64,000 nucleotides of DNA from Gordionus sp. m RMFG-2023 (Eukaryota; Nematomorpha; Gordioida; Chordodea; Parachordodidae): positions 18,069,666-18,133,665 of the forward strand of contig NC_088778.1 in NCBI RefSeq assembly GCF_954871325.1, given 5' to 3'. Shown piece by piece: positions 1 to 11,544 of the stretch. Both the position numbers and the translations under genes were made by a program. Below the pieces are notes generated by a model. It made no database searches and was not told the DNA's origin. It saw only the letters and a program-made list of their open reading frames with translations. Position 1 is the stretch's first letter, and every line of letters begins with the position of its first letter.

Positions 1-1827
1 TGGTTAGCCCAGTTATATTATAATAATTCAAGAAATAAAGAGGGAGTTACTCCTGTTGAATTATTTCTGGGTAGAAGAACCAGATTACCTTTAGATTTTC
101 TTAAATCAAAAGAGATCGATAATTTAGAATCTTATGGAAAAAGCAATATAAAATTTCCTGTAGGTCAAATTATTTGGGAAAGAATTTTTGACCATAATGG
201 GAAAAAGGTATTATTTTGGATAATATTGGGAATAAATTGTGTAATATAAAGTTTGATGATGGTACTGTGGGAGTACGTCATAATGATTTTATTAAGGTAT
301 ATGATTAAAAAAAAAAATAATAAATTTGTTCATAAAGACCGGAAACAAAGTTCCTATAAATCTTTAGAACAAACTTACTTTGTACTTAAACAATTTAGAG
401 TTAAATTTATACAATTAAGTATAAATGAGAAATATAAATTAGATAATTAAAAATATATGTATAGCAAAAAGGTGAATAAACTGAGAAGAAATTAATATAG
501 AATAAAATACTTATCATTTTAGAGAAAAGTGAATAAAAAAAAATTTTGAACATGCAGATTTATGGGAAATCTACGCTAGATATAGTGATTCTAAATTCTT
601 AATTATTGGGAGAATAATAGTAGATAATGGTAACGTTATAATATAAATTTCGAGGAAAAGAAAATTTGTTTTTAATGATAATTTAGAGAATGTTTAATAT
701 AGAAAGAAAAATAAAAAGAAACAAAATTTCTTATATGGAGATAAAAGTAAAAAGAAACAAAATATTTAGTTTTTGAAATAAAAACATGAGTGGTGTTTTT
801 GTGAAAGTTTCTTTCTTTGTATAATTCACATAAGGGAAAAATATAAATAATGTGTATTATAGAAAATGGAGAAATTAATGTTATATATGAATTATATAGG
901 GGTATTAAAAATGTTAAAAAAATGTTAATTAATTAGTGATTTTTTTTTCATTTAAGCAAATTAAAAAAGTAACATATAAAAAAAAAATATAAATAAATAA
1001 CATGAATGTTGTTTATAATTTTTTTTATTTAAAAATTACAGAAGGGTAATTTACAAATTATAAATATTTAAAAAGGAAAAAATTCAGTAATTATAATTTA
1101 AAAATTTAAATTTTTTTTTTAAAAAAAAATATTTATTTAAAAGTAAAAAAAAATATATATATTGAAATATATATATCGTGATGAATTACAAAATTGAAAC
1201 AGCCGATCAAACTATTTATGTGAAAATAGTTAAAAAGAAGAAATTATTCATTAAAAAGGATAAAGCGGGTATTTATAAAAGATGTTTTAGGTGCCAGTCC
1301 TATGGTCCCTTCATAAAAAATTGTAGTATTCCTGTACATATTCTACATGGTCACGATAGGGAGGAACCTCTTAGTGAAATAGAGAAGACTCCTGGGACTA
1401 GTAGATTATGGGAAAAAAATTATAAGATAAAGCCGGAGGATGCTTATTGTAATTATAATAAAACAAATGAAATTGAATCTCGTCAAAGACCATATGGGAA
1501 TAGACCATGGACACCGCATAATTATGATGGAAAGTTTAAAGGAGCAAATGATATACAAGTTAAGACAGTGGTAGGAACAAATTCACCTATGGAAAATAAA
1601 TATAAATATTATGGAAAAATACCCAATACAAGCCGGAATTCCATCAAAGTAGGATCAACTATAGCTAAAGTGATTAACCCAATTGAGGTGCAAAAGAGAT
1701 TCAATCCTATGGATACTGAGGAAGATGAAATGTTGAAGGAAGAAAAAGAAAACTTATAAATGTAAAAAATTTAATTCCACACGATTTTTTTTTATTACCC
1801 CGTCTTGGTTTTTTTAGGGCGGTCGTG
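1..1827 (+). mobile_element. Ty3/gypsy-like LTR retrotransposon remnant
   Basis: Fossil LTR element, truncated by the window edge. The first ~240 bases read as the distal part of an integrase: a pattern like TPVELFLGRRTRLPLDF is the usual stretch after the catalytic core of Ty3/gypsy integrases. A zinc-knuckle ORF lies at 1178-1759, and a short G-rich tract at 1816-1826 looks like a polypurine tract ahead of a 3' LTR. The order of the parts is unusual enough that two copies or an extra 3' ORF could be involved. The element is broken, with several breaks, and looks old. The family assignment rests on the integrase segment only. Confidence 0.55.
1178..1759 (+). other. Zinc-knuckle ORF of the LTR element
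   Basis: This 193-residue frame is lysine-rich at its start, has a cysteine cluster of zinc-knuckle type near residues 36-49 (KRCFRCQSYGPFIKNC), and a long hydrophilic, Asn/Pro/Lys-rich tail that ends in an acidic stretch. Zinc knuckles of this sort bind nucleic acid in Gag proteins of LTR elements. It sits between the integrase piece and a putative 3' LTR, so it may be Gag of a second copy or a 3' accessory ORF. I cannot name a closer relative. It is treated as part of a fossil element. Confidence 0.4.
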
Positions 1828-2180
1828 ATGTATATTTTATATATATATATAGTTTAAATGATTGATAGATGTCAATTATTATAAATATATATTTAGTTAG
1901 TAATAATATTGATTTTTGTTGATTTTAATCGCGGAGTGATATAATTTAGAAGAAAGAAAAAATTGATTCGCCATTAATTTTTTTATTAAATTATTATGAA
2001 ATATATTTTTATTTGTACTAAAAGTTGATATTTGGATTGAATTATTGTGAATAAACTGATATACCAGAAATAATAAATAAATATATATAGTGAAATTATA
2101 TAAATCTTAATAGTGTGAAAATTAAGTTAATTGAGTAAAAAAATGAGTAATATTTTATTTATTAATAAAATTATATTTTA
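1828..2180 (+). repeat. Possible 3' LTR
   Basis: The sequence TGATGTATATTTTATATA directly follows a G-rich tract (1816-1826), as LTRs of Ty3/gypsy elements do. The stretch is AT-rich and has no ORF. Its right boundary is not defined, and no second LTR is available in the window for comparison. Confidence 0.3.
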
Positions 2181-2690
2181 AACATTAGATATTAGCAACT
2201 CTACTTGATCCCAGATTTCAAAATCTTAAAGTTGTTTCAGAATATTTAAATTCGAATTCTACGACATCTTGCAATTTTTAATTCGACATTTAAAACTTTT
2301 AGAGCATGATAGAAATGCGCAGAGTGAAATTCAAGTTGAGGAAAATGATCAAACATCAAGCTCCTATATAGCTAAATTAGCTCGTAAACATTCCCTTCCA
2401 AGTACGATTATAACAATATTAGTATTCTAGAACAAGAATGCCATATTTTGCTCAGCCAAAATAATATCCCAGAAGAGGGCATACTAATCTTTTGGAAGAA
2501 AAAGCGACTGGAACTTCCTATGCTTGCTAATTTAGCTAGGAAGGTTCATTGTATACCTGCACAGCGAAAGAATTTTTTCCATTGCTGGATTAATACTCAA
2601 TGCTAAAAGGACTTCTTTATGTCCCACAAATCTTGATAAAATACTGTTTATTCATGACAATTATAATTTTAGTAATTTTGAATTCTGACT
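2181..2690 (+). pseudogene. hAT transposase C-terminal relic
   Basis: The translation shows the distal half of a hAT transposase: LATLLDPRFQ near 2188-2220, then a segment like FWKKKRLELPMLANLARK followed by a decayed copy of the SxxxERxFS block, and a tail with a KILFIHDNY-like motif. These are the classic features of the hAT dimerisation region. The reading moves between frames and contains stops, so it is dead. It is the inverted homologue of the relic at 26140-26600 and belongs to the same family. Neither terminal repeat could be found. Confidence 0.7.
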
Positions 2691-3027
2691 TATTATATTT
2701 CATACTTTATATTTTGCTTGCATTCCAAATTTATTTTAATTATAATAAAAATCAATAGAATATTTCTTATATGTGTTGTTGATGTGACTCTGATCTGAGT
2801 AAAAATGCAATTGCTTAGTCTATTTCTGAGAATGAGAAAACACATACATTTAAATTGGAGTGAGACATAAATAATTTAAGTTCAATATAAACTATGTTAA
2901 CATTATTAGAAAAGATCCACCAAATAAATTATAAAAAATGTAATACATTAATTTATAAATTAAATTCATTAAAAAATAAATTGATTTATAAATTAAATTC
3001 ATTAAAAAAATTTTAAAATAAATATTG
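2691..3027. other. AT-rich spacer
   Basis: No gene or structured repeat is visible, apart from a short direct repeat of an AATTAATTTATAAATTAAATTC-like sequence near 2947-3003. Confidence 0.4.
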
Positions 3028-3145
3028 CACCGCCGCCGCCGCCGACAATTTAATAGACGGCGTCGAAATCGGCGCGCCGCCGAACGCCGATAAAAAAAAT
3101 TTAAAAAACCGCCGCCATTGATTAAGACATCGGCGCGCAGGTCTA
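3028..3145. repeat. GC-rich pocket with CCG repeats, possible MITE end
   Basis: A block of (CCG)n and GGCGCGCCG-type motifs stands out sharply from the AT-rich surroundings. It ends in GCGCGCAGGTCTAG. Read on the minus strand, this starts TAGACCTGCGCGCC, close to the CAGACCTGCAGG termini of the GCCCGG-type MITEs elsewhere in the window. It abuts the satellite array directly. Confidence 0.4.
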
Positions 3146-4490
3146 GTTATGATGTCAATTCTCAATTTATCCAATTTTTTTTTAGATTTTTGGGATTTTA
3201 AAAATATTTTATTTTTTTGACACATTTTGTGTAAACTAACTTATATAAACATAAAATGAAAAAAAATTTAAGCTTCCGTGATTATTTTTTGAGTTATAAT
3301 GTCAATTCTTAGTTTTGTCAATTTTTTTTAGGTTTTTGGGATTTTAAAAATATTTTATTTTTTTGACTCATTTTATATAAACTAACTTATATAAAGTAAA
3401 AATGAAAAAAAATTTAAGTTTCTTCACTATTTTTTGAGTTATGATGTCAATTCTCAGTTTATCCAATTTTTTTAAGATTTTTGGGATTTTAAAATTATTT
3501 TATTTTATTGACTCATTTTGTGCTAACTAACTTATATAAACTAAAAATGAAAAAAATTTAAGTTTCCGTCACTATTTTTTGAGTTATGAATGTCAATTCT
3601 CAGTTTATCCAAATTTTTTTAGATTTTTGGGATTTTAAAAATATTTTATTTTTTTGACTCATTTTGTATTAACTAACTTATATAAACTAAAAATGAAAAA
3701 AAATTTAAGTTTCCGTGATTATTTTTGAGTTATGAAGGCCAATTCTCAGTTTTGTCAATTTTTTTTAGATTTTTGAGATTTTAAAAATATTTTATTTTTT
3801 TGACTCATTTTGTATAAACTAACTTTTATAAACTAAAAATGAAAAAAATTTAAGTTTCCGTCACTTTTTTTTGAGTTATGATGCCAATTCTCAGTTTATC
3901 CAAATTTTTTTAGATTTTTGGGATTTTAAAAATATTTTATTTTTTTGACTCATTTTGTATAAACTAACTTATATAAGCTAAAAATGAAAAAAAATTTAAG
4001 TTTCCCTCACTATTTTTTGAGTTATGATGGTCAATTCTCAGTTTTGTCACTTTTTTTGATTTTTGGGATTTTAAAAATATTTTATTATTTTCACTCATTT
4101 TGCATAAACTAACTTATATAAACTAAAAATGAAAAAAAATTTAAGTTTCCCTCACTATTTTTTGAGTTATGATGTCAATTTCAGTTTATCCAATTATTTT
4201 TAGATTTTTAGAATTTTAAAAATATTTTATTTTATTGACTCATTTTGTGTAACTAAATTTATCTAAACATAAAATTAAAAATATTTTAAGTTTCCGTGAT
4301 TATTTTTTGAGTTCTGATGTAAATTCTCATTTTGTATAAACTAACTTATATAAACTAAAAATGAAAAAAAATTGAGTTTCCGTCACTATTTTTTGAGTTA
4401 TGATGTCAATTCTCAGTTTATCCAAATTTTTTTAGATTTTTGGGATTTTAAAAATATTTTATTTTTTTTTGCTCATTTTGTATAAACAAA
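3146..4490. repeat. Satellite array, ~146-bp unit, ten units
   Basis: Unit starts (GTTATGATGTCAATTCT or variants) fall at 3146, 3293, 3438, 3583, 3729, 3874, 4021, 4165, 4311 and 4397. The period is 144-147 bp and the ninth unit is short. Each unit carries ACTCATTTTGTATAAACTAA and TTAAGTTTCCGTCAC blocks, an A tract and T tracts. Units differ by scattered substitutions. A weak, isolated unit lies at about 4715-4780. There is no open frame. Confidence 0.9.
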
Positions 4491-5371
4491 CAAATTTTTT
4501 ATTTTTTGCTTATAATATTATTGTATAGTAAATATATAAAAATCAACATTTATAAATATTAAAATATAGTTAGTTTTGATTATAAAAAAATTTATGTAAT
4601 AAAAATAAATATTTATGGAAATTTGTTACATTTATAATCATTAAATTACAGAGGATTAAAAAATATATATTAAAATGGATATAAAAAGAAAAAAATTTTT
4701 TCCGTCATTATTCTTTGAGTGATGTCAATTCTCAATTTAGTCAATTTTTTTTACATTTTTAGGATTTTAGAAAGCATCTAATAAAAAAATTTTAGCAATA
4801 CACCTCTACAATTAATTTTTAGGAAATTACTATATTAAGCATAAAAAATATTCAATTTTAATTATGGATAATTTATTTGATCAAATAAAATATTTATGAA
4901 AATAATTTAAATATAAAATTGATATTATATATAATTAAATAATGTAAAAATAATAATGAATCGATATTTTCTGGATTCAATCAAACAAGTTCATCTTTGT
5001 TCTAAATACCTTCCAGCAATGCTAAATCCTCTTTAACAAAAAACACGAGTTGCAGGAATTGCTAATATTTTTCTTGGCTGGAAACCCCGCCCAATGCCTC
5101 TTGCAGCTTTTCGACATTTAGACCTTGAAAAATAATTAATTATTTTCCTTTTTTGAATGGAAATTTATCTTTTTTGATTGTGACATCTTTTTATTTTTGA
5201 TTGGACCTTTTCCTTTTTTGATTGTTTTTAATATAAATAAATATGATAAAACCTGAAAAACCTATATAATTTTTTTAGAACCTTAAGAACCGGAACCTTT
5301 AAATTTTAAGAATTTATAATTTCTGAACTGTAACCGAACTGGAAAAATGCAGTGTCAAGAATATAATTTTG
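4491..5371. other. AT-rich spacer with repeat fragments
   Basis: It contains one degenerate satellite unit (~4715-4780). At about 5140-5230 it has a run of TTTTTTGATTG / CCTTTTCC motifs matching the subterminal repeats of the foldback at 43937-45679, here without the rest of that element. The remainder shows nothing recognisable. Confidence 0.5.
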
Positions 5372-7004
5372 ATATCTAATATATATAATCTCCATCTAAT
5401 ATATATAATCTCAATAATCAAAACATGATCGTTTTCGTGTCTTCCTAATGTATTTAAAATTTAAGGAGACTATATAGTGTTATATGTTATTTTTTTGCTC
5501 TCTACGAGAGTCGAATCACAAATATCCCCTTTCTAAGTCGTATGTTTTAACTTTTAAGCATGCACCAAATTGAATATAATTAAATTTAAAATATTAATTA
5601 TATATTTTAATTAATAGCTGATATTTTTAAAGTTGAAGGGTAATTATTTAGTTTGTGTGTATGGTACTAAATATAATTTGTTAATAAATTTTATATAAAT
5701 ATTTAAATTAGGAGAAAAAGCGGTAATATTGTTGCAATGTATACCATGAGCATGTATTAGAAATATCAAAATTTAATTGTGATGGAAATCAGATTGGATA
5801 AAATTTAAAAAAGAAAAGTTATAAAATTTTTGAATTTTAAGTTCTACATTGGCCTGAAAATATTTTTTTGCAAACATAGCCAGGCCTGATCAAAAAACCA
5901 AGTCCCATGCAACATAAAATTTTGCCGTTTATCTTTATTGTAATTTAATAAAAATGTCTTAAATTTAATTTTATATTTAGAATAATTTAGGTTTGTGATA
6001 GAAATCATATTGTTTAAAATATAAAATGGAAATGCTTGAAATTTTAATTTTAAATATGGGTTAGACATTGGCCTGAAATTTTTTTTAGCAAAAATCGCCA
6101 AAACTAAAAACCAAGCCCTTGCAACTTTCATATTCTGATTTTATTTTTAAATGAATTATGACTTTTATATATTTTATTTCAGTTCTCAACTAACAAAATT
6201 ATTATGGTCTTTGGCGGGCTTGAGTAAATTTTCCCAACAATATGGTTTTCAGATATTTATCTATCTCTAGGCTTGGGAAAAATTTTAGAATTATTATGGG
6301 TTGGCCAGGTTTGAGAAAATGAATTTCAGGCCAATGTCTACCCCATATTTAAAATTAAAAAATTTCCAAGCATCTCTATTTTAAATTTAATTCAATATGA
6401 TTTCTATCACAAATTTAAATTTTATTCTAAATATAAAATTAAATTTAAGACATTATTATTAAATTACAATAGAAATAAATGGAAAAATTTTGAAAAAGTT
6501 GCATGGGACATGGTTTTTTGATCAGGCCTAGCTGTGTCTGCAAAACAAAATTTTGAGGCCAATGTCTAGCCCATATTTATAATTCAAAATTTTGAAGCTT
6601 CTTTATTTTAAATTTTACCCCAATATGATTGCTATCACAAATTTAAATTTTGATATTTCTAATACATGCTCACTGGTTACATTGCAACAATTTTATCTCT
6701 TTTTCTCCTAAATTTTAATATAAAGCATATTTAGTACCATATACACAAATTAACTAATTACCCCTCAACCCCATCAGCTAGAATAGTAATAAATGGCAGA
6801 ATTTTAAAAATATCAGCTATTAATTAATATATATAATTATTATTTTAAATTTAATTATATTCAAGTTAGTGCATGCTTAAAACATACGACTTTGAAATGG
6901 GTGGTTTGTGGTTTGACTCTCGTAGAGAGCAAAATTTACAATTTCAGGGTAGGAAGATACGAAAACGATCATGTTTTGATTATGGAGATTATATATATTA
7001 GATA
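5372..7004. mobile_element. Long foldback element
   Basis: Two arms of roughly 700 bp are inverted copies of each other around a centre near 6190. Matching landmarks are ATCTAATATATATAATCTCC and AAAACATGATCGTTTTCG at the outer ends (5375-5435 and 6965-7003), the GCTCTCTACGAGAGTC block (5500-5515 and 6914-6930), and the motif ATTGGCCTGAAA. Each arm also has an internal direct duplication of about 225 bp (for example the blocks at 5844 and 6065). No transposase is visible and no clear target duplication could be set. It may be a non-autonomous Mutator-like foldback, but the family is not established. Confidence 0.7.
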
Positions 7005-7379
7005 TACAAACTTCTATCAAAGTTATTGCTGAATATTTAAATTTAATGTACAACATTAAAATAGAAAATGAAATAAATATTTTAAGTTTGAAATTTTTCT
7101 TTTAACCCTTTGTAAAAATTCGGGCCACGACAGGCAGGACTATATATAAAAAATAATTGTCAACAGGTAACCGGGCTGTTTTGGGCCGAGAAATTTTGAT
7201 TTTTGCATGTTTCTATTTTGAGTACCATTTTTTCCAATTAAAAGATAAATAAATACTTTCTTAAAAAGAAAAATATAAGATGTCTAATTATAAATCAAGC
7301 GACATTTTTAATTTTTAGAATCTTATCGTAAAGCTACGATGCAGGTGAGTACCGCAGAGATCCACTCCCCATCGCTAAT
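7005..7379. other. AT-rich spacer
   Basis: A small GC-richer patch at 7104-7190 (GGGCCACGACAGGCAGG, CCGGGCTGTTTTGGGCCG) may be a decayed MITE end. A stretch ending in ATGCAG followed by GTGAGT (7338-7349) looks like a splice donor, but no coding exon can be confirmed. Confidence 0.3.
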
Positions 7380-8250
7380 TTTCTTGTTTTCATTCTCTTC
7401 TTGCACACACCCCACTCACCTTTCCCACAAAAAATATACATATCACTTTGAAAGAAAAATTAGTAAAATAACTTTTTAGACAAATTTTACACTCATTCAT
7501 CAAATTAAAATTTTCAAATTCAAAAATGTGAATCTGTTTTTTTATTCATACGTCAGTGCAAATGGATGCACCAAAAACAAACTTTTTCTACACCACCAGC
7601 TATAATTAAAAATGCTAATAGTGGAATATCAAGATTAACAAGTTATTAATTATTTATTCAATTATATATATCTTAGAGGGTCAGCACAATAAGACTTCCA
7701 ATTTATTCATATTACTAACATCAACACCACTAGAACTTATGTATTTAACTTAGTCGCTTAAAATTAAAATCAGCCCTTTAACCCATAAAATAACTAAATA
7801 TTGCGCAAATCTCTGGTATAGGCTTACTTTGCCCAATTCTTTTTTTCTTAGCCTATGGACGTTTAAACAATAGTTCTAGGATTATTGCGCTTACAGTATG
7901 CATTGACTGACTACAAACGTGTGAAGAGCTCCTCATTCTTTCCCTCTAAATTAAATATCCAGTTTGATGGATTATGAGGAAAGAAACTATGTTGCTTGTC
8001 AACACTAGAGGGCTTAGCGCTGAAAACACGTATTGTATAACTTTTTAAATAACGACTATAACTCAAAATTTTTAGAAAAAAAATCATCTTTATAAAAAAT
8101 AAGTGAAACCCTGAAATTATTTATATAAAAATATATAGCCAAAGGCCTAAAATAAGTGAACATAAGTATCTCCAATAAATTTTATGGAGGAAAACACCGC
8201 CTACTAGTGCCCCCCCTCCAAGGAAAAATCCTGGATACATCTATGCTACG
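7380..8250 (+). repeat. Dispersed repeat, copy 1 (split)
   Basis: The 5' part (7380-7490) and the 3' part (8035-8250) match the other copies at 16530-16880, 25660-25930, 48842-49095 and 51296-51560. The conserved core is TAGCCAAAGGCCTA followed by AAGTGGACCTA-like sequence, and the copies also share a CCCCxCCTCC tract. About 545 bp of unrelated sequence separate the two parts here, which suggests an insertion. Confidence 0.65.
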
Positions 8251-8770
8251 ATTAATAAATACTTTTTAATAAATGTGCTATATAATTAAAATATATAAAA
8301 ATAGAAGTAATTTTTTCTTTTACAATAAAAGAATTATATTAACATATTGTTTTCAAACTTTACAAATGTTATGCTCTATTTAATTATTAATTACATCTAC
8401 TCTATAAAAATAATAATGTTTATAAAGTTTACCACATAATTAATTTTTTTTATAATTTAAAATTTGAACTTATGCTAAGTAAAATCTCATTCAACAAATT
8501 CAAACCTCATTCTGAAGGAGATATTTCTGAAGTAATATGTCGAATTTACATAAATGAATATTCCATCTCTTTAAATCTATAAAAATTACAGTTTTTTCTT
8601 TTTAGGTTACATCATAATTATTTTTAAAAATATTTTGTATTAATTAGTTTTTAGAAACCTAAAAGTTATACCATGTTCAAGGCTGCCTCTAGATTTTTTA
8701 GTTTATGGCAAAAAAAAAATGATTCTGATTGCTTTGTTGCTGCACTTTCTCTAGCAAATCATATTAGCAA
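8251..8770. other. AT-rich spacer with a short unplaced ORF
   Basis: Mostly featureless. At 8673 a plus-strand frame (MFKAASRFFSLWQKK and onwards) runs into the MITE that follows. It has no recognisable domain and I do not treat it as a gene. Confidence 0.3.
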
Positions 8771-9489
8771 TAACGTTTTCCGAAAATATCGGATCGGGCC
8801 GATACCTGTAAAAAACGATCGTATCCGATTTTTTATTTCTCTTTTTTTTGTTATTTTATGTTGTGTATAATATTTTTTAAATTTTATTTCTTTTTTAAAA
8901 TAGATTTATAGTATTTTAAAAGTTTTATTTTTATAAAAATAGAAAGGAACACCTAAAGTTTTATTTATTTTAAATCTTTTTAAATAACGCCAATTTTTTT
9001 ATACATACTTTAAATAAAAGAATTTTTTTAAATATGGTATCTGAATTATGGAAATATTTTACAAAAGACAAAGATAATTTTGCAAAATGCGTTATCTACG
9101 GAATCATCTGAATCTGCCTTCAGTAAGGCAGGAGATATAGATAGTCCATATCGTAGAAGCTTATTCCCAGAAAATCTGGAGGCTCTCATATTTATTAAAA
9201 AAATCTAATATATTATAATTTTATATATATTACAATTTTATAATTCATACCAACATAAATATATATTATTAAATATATATTTTTTTTTATTATAGTCTTG
9301 ATTGTAGAAATAAAAAAATTAAATTCATAATTCGATTTTTTCATAAAAAATATTGATTTCTTAATTACATTTGGTTCAAACAGGGCTGATTAAAAATCAG
9401 TATAAATATCGGATCGGTATCGGATCGGTTTTGAAGCAATATCGGATTGGATCGTATCGGTGAAAAATATGTGGATCGGCACAGCCCTA
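8771..9489 (+). mobile_element. Internally deleted hAT, copy 1 (ATCGG-type ends)
   Basis: The left end holds AATATCGGATCGGGCCGATA. The right end holds repeated ATCGGATCGGT motifs and finishes GGATCGGCACAGCCCTA, an inverted hAT-type terminus (TAGGGCTGTGCCGATCC). In the interior, the start of a BED zinc-finger domain (SELWKYFTKDKDNFAKC, ~9034) is joined directly to the C-terminal hAT block (SESAFSKAGDIDSPYRR, ~9110). The middle of the transposase is therefore deleted. The outermost ~50 bp of the left end, present in copy 2 at 55605, are missing here. The other copy shares the identical deletion junction. Confidence 0.75.
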
Positions 9490-9824
9490 TTAAAAATTTT
9501 GTGATATTTTAATGCAGTATTTTCCTCTTATTAAGTATTAACAGTAAAGGATATTTTGATATTTATCTGTTGTTCTTGCTTGATATATAATTATAATTAT
9601 AAAATTAAATGTACCAATTTGATCATTAAATAATTTGTGATATCTTAAAGCAGTAAAGGAAGGATATTTCCTGTCACTAAGTATTGGCAGCAAAGGATAT
9701 TTTTCTGTTACTTAGTATTCTTTTATTGTTAGATATTTATTTGTTACTGCTTTATATAAATATAATTATAAATTTAAATTTACCGATTTGATTCATTAAT
9801 TTTAGATTTTATTCGTAAAAGTTG
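9490..9824. other. AT-rich spacer with a direct repeat
   Basis: Two related stretches (9490-9600 and 9630-9770) share TTGTGATATTTTAATGCAGT and GGCAGCAAAGGATATTTT-like blocks, so this is a decayed tandem duplication. No gene is visible. Confidence 0.4.
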
Positions 9825-10011
9825 AGGTTCGGTCATAAATTATCAATACGGTATTGATTTTACAATATTGTAGAATCAATACCGTATTGAATTTAGATGG
9901 TATTGTTTTTACAATACTACACCGGGCCGAAAAAAATTACAGGTCGTACCGAAAAACTCAGAAAGAACCTTTCTATTGGCCCGTTCGAATTAGGGCGGGT
10001 GGCGGTGACCT
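9825..10011. mobile_element. Possible MITE containing a 48-bp palindrome
   Basis: At 9843-9890 a near-perfect palindrome is centred on CAATATTG, with arms beginning TCAATACGGTATTGATT and ending AATACCGTATTGA. The block continues with a second TACAATACTACACCGGG patch and ends GGCGGTGACCTCTAATTAA. Read in reverse, that end resembles the TAGAGGTC termini of other MITEs here. A left terminus is not certain. Confidence 0.5.
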
Positions 10012-10485
10012 CTAATTAACAATAGTGTTTATTTAGCCCAACTCATTCAAAAACTAAATAAATTATTTTCCTAATTTAGTTAACAATAACGAAAGTTAAC
10101 TATATTCAAGTTAACTTAAAGAAGTTACATATATCGTAGAGTCAATTTTACGTTCTATACCCACTTGTCAAAATAGATTTTTTAAAACAAATCTATTTTT
10201 TACTATTGTATTGATCCATATTAATTAACAAAAATTTATTAAGAATTCTGTTATATTGCAAAATATTACTTTATTTTAATGTTTTATTTCCTTAACAAAC
10301 GAATATCAAATTTATAGTGATACGTAAATTTTTAGTGATTAAAATGTTCCACATCCATTTACTCAAATATTTTATATCTATAAATAGAAAGCTACTTCTA
10401 TTTTTGGATATGGAACATTTTTACTTCCATTGAAGATAAAATTAATTTTTTATATCATGTCCATTTCCAAAGGTATGAAAATAGC
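10012..10485. other. AT-rich spacer
   Basis: No gene, terminal repeat or tandem structure was recognised. Confidence 0.4.
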
Positions 10486-10743
10486 CAGAATCTGCAAGCC
10501 CCACCCTAAGCCCTGACCGATTTTGATTTTTTTAAAAGACCGGGCCTAAAAAAATTTTCTTTAAATATACCCGGGCCGAGCAAGGCTGTATATTTTAAAA
10601 CCAAATATTTCAATCGCTTTATTGGCTATAAAAATTAATAATAAATAAAATATATTTTTAAAAAATCCGAGCCGGGCCTAAAAATATTTCTATAGGAAAA
10701 TTTTTTTGCTGAGCCATGCAAATGGTACTTCTGTAGATCTCTG
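10486..10743. mobile_element. GCCCGG-type hAT MITE
   Basis: It starts CAGAATCTGCAAGCCCC and ends CTGTAGATCTCTG. The interior has ACCGGGCCTAAA and CCGGGCCGAGC motifs separated by A/T tracts. The flanks GAAAATAG (10477-10484) and AAAAATAG (10744-10751) match at 7 of 8 positions, consistent with an 8-bp hAT target duplication. No coding capacity. Confidence 0.7.
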
Positions 10744-11544
10744 AAAAATAGGTTTTTTAAGAATACTATATTAAGGTCAGTTATGATAAGTTGCTTAGAT
10801 TCTAACTAAATTTTTAAAAACACTGTCCTGAACAATGGAAAAAATAAATATAGAACATTAAAATATTGATCCGACGATATGTCATTTCGAGATATGAAAT
10901 ATATGGGAATTTGCAATCTATCAATTTAGAATCATTTACTGAAGACAAATAAAATTGAAAAAATTTAGTTTGTTAAATGTATTCCATGCATAGACTTCTA
11001 TACTGTAAATTTCAGACACTTTTCGTTAATTCAGTGGCGTATCCAGGATTTATCTATGGGGGGTTAAAAAAATTTTTGGGGGCTTCGCCCCCGAGCCCTA
11101 TTTTTAAATTTTGGCAATATTATGTTCTTTATTAGTGTCTAACCACTATAGTAGCCAGCATAAATAAAAAAATATTAGTAACAGAATTTTGGCCAAATTT
11201 ATGATTAATAAGCATCTGGAAGTATTATTCTAAAATTTTTATCAATTTTTGGTCAATCCATCCATAGAAAGAAAAAAAATTGCCCTTCAAACCTTCCATT
11301 TTTTATGATTACTCAATATATCTTATTGAGTGTTAAAAATAATTATTTAAATTAAATTTCAGAGAATTTCATTATAGATTTTATTTATTATTAAAATACT
11401 TTAGTAAAAATAACATCCCTTTATTTAACTATGAATTTATTTTAATATACAAAAATAAATTTCAAAATGTAGAAATTTTATACAGATTTTTATATTAAAA
11501 ATTTATTGTAAATAACTATATTTAAAAAAATATAATTCAATTAA

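Noticed and set aside
3013-3225. 70-codon minus-strand frame with alanine runs
   Set aside because: Comes from the CCG repeat block running into the first satellite unit.
3146-4490. CRISPR-like regular array
   Set aside because: Units are repeated along their whole length with no unique spacers, and the sequence is eukaryotic.
5495-5560. Possible tRNA around GCTCTCTACGAGAGTCGAATC
   Set aside because: No T stem or anticodon arm could be paired; the block is repeated inverted in the foldback at 6910.
5844-6131. 95-codon minus-strand frame
   Set aside because: Lies inside a foldback arm, spans an internal duplication and has no domain.
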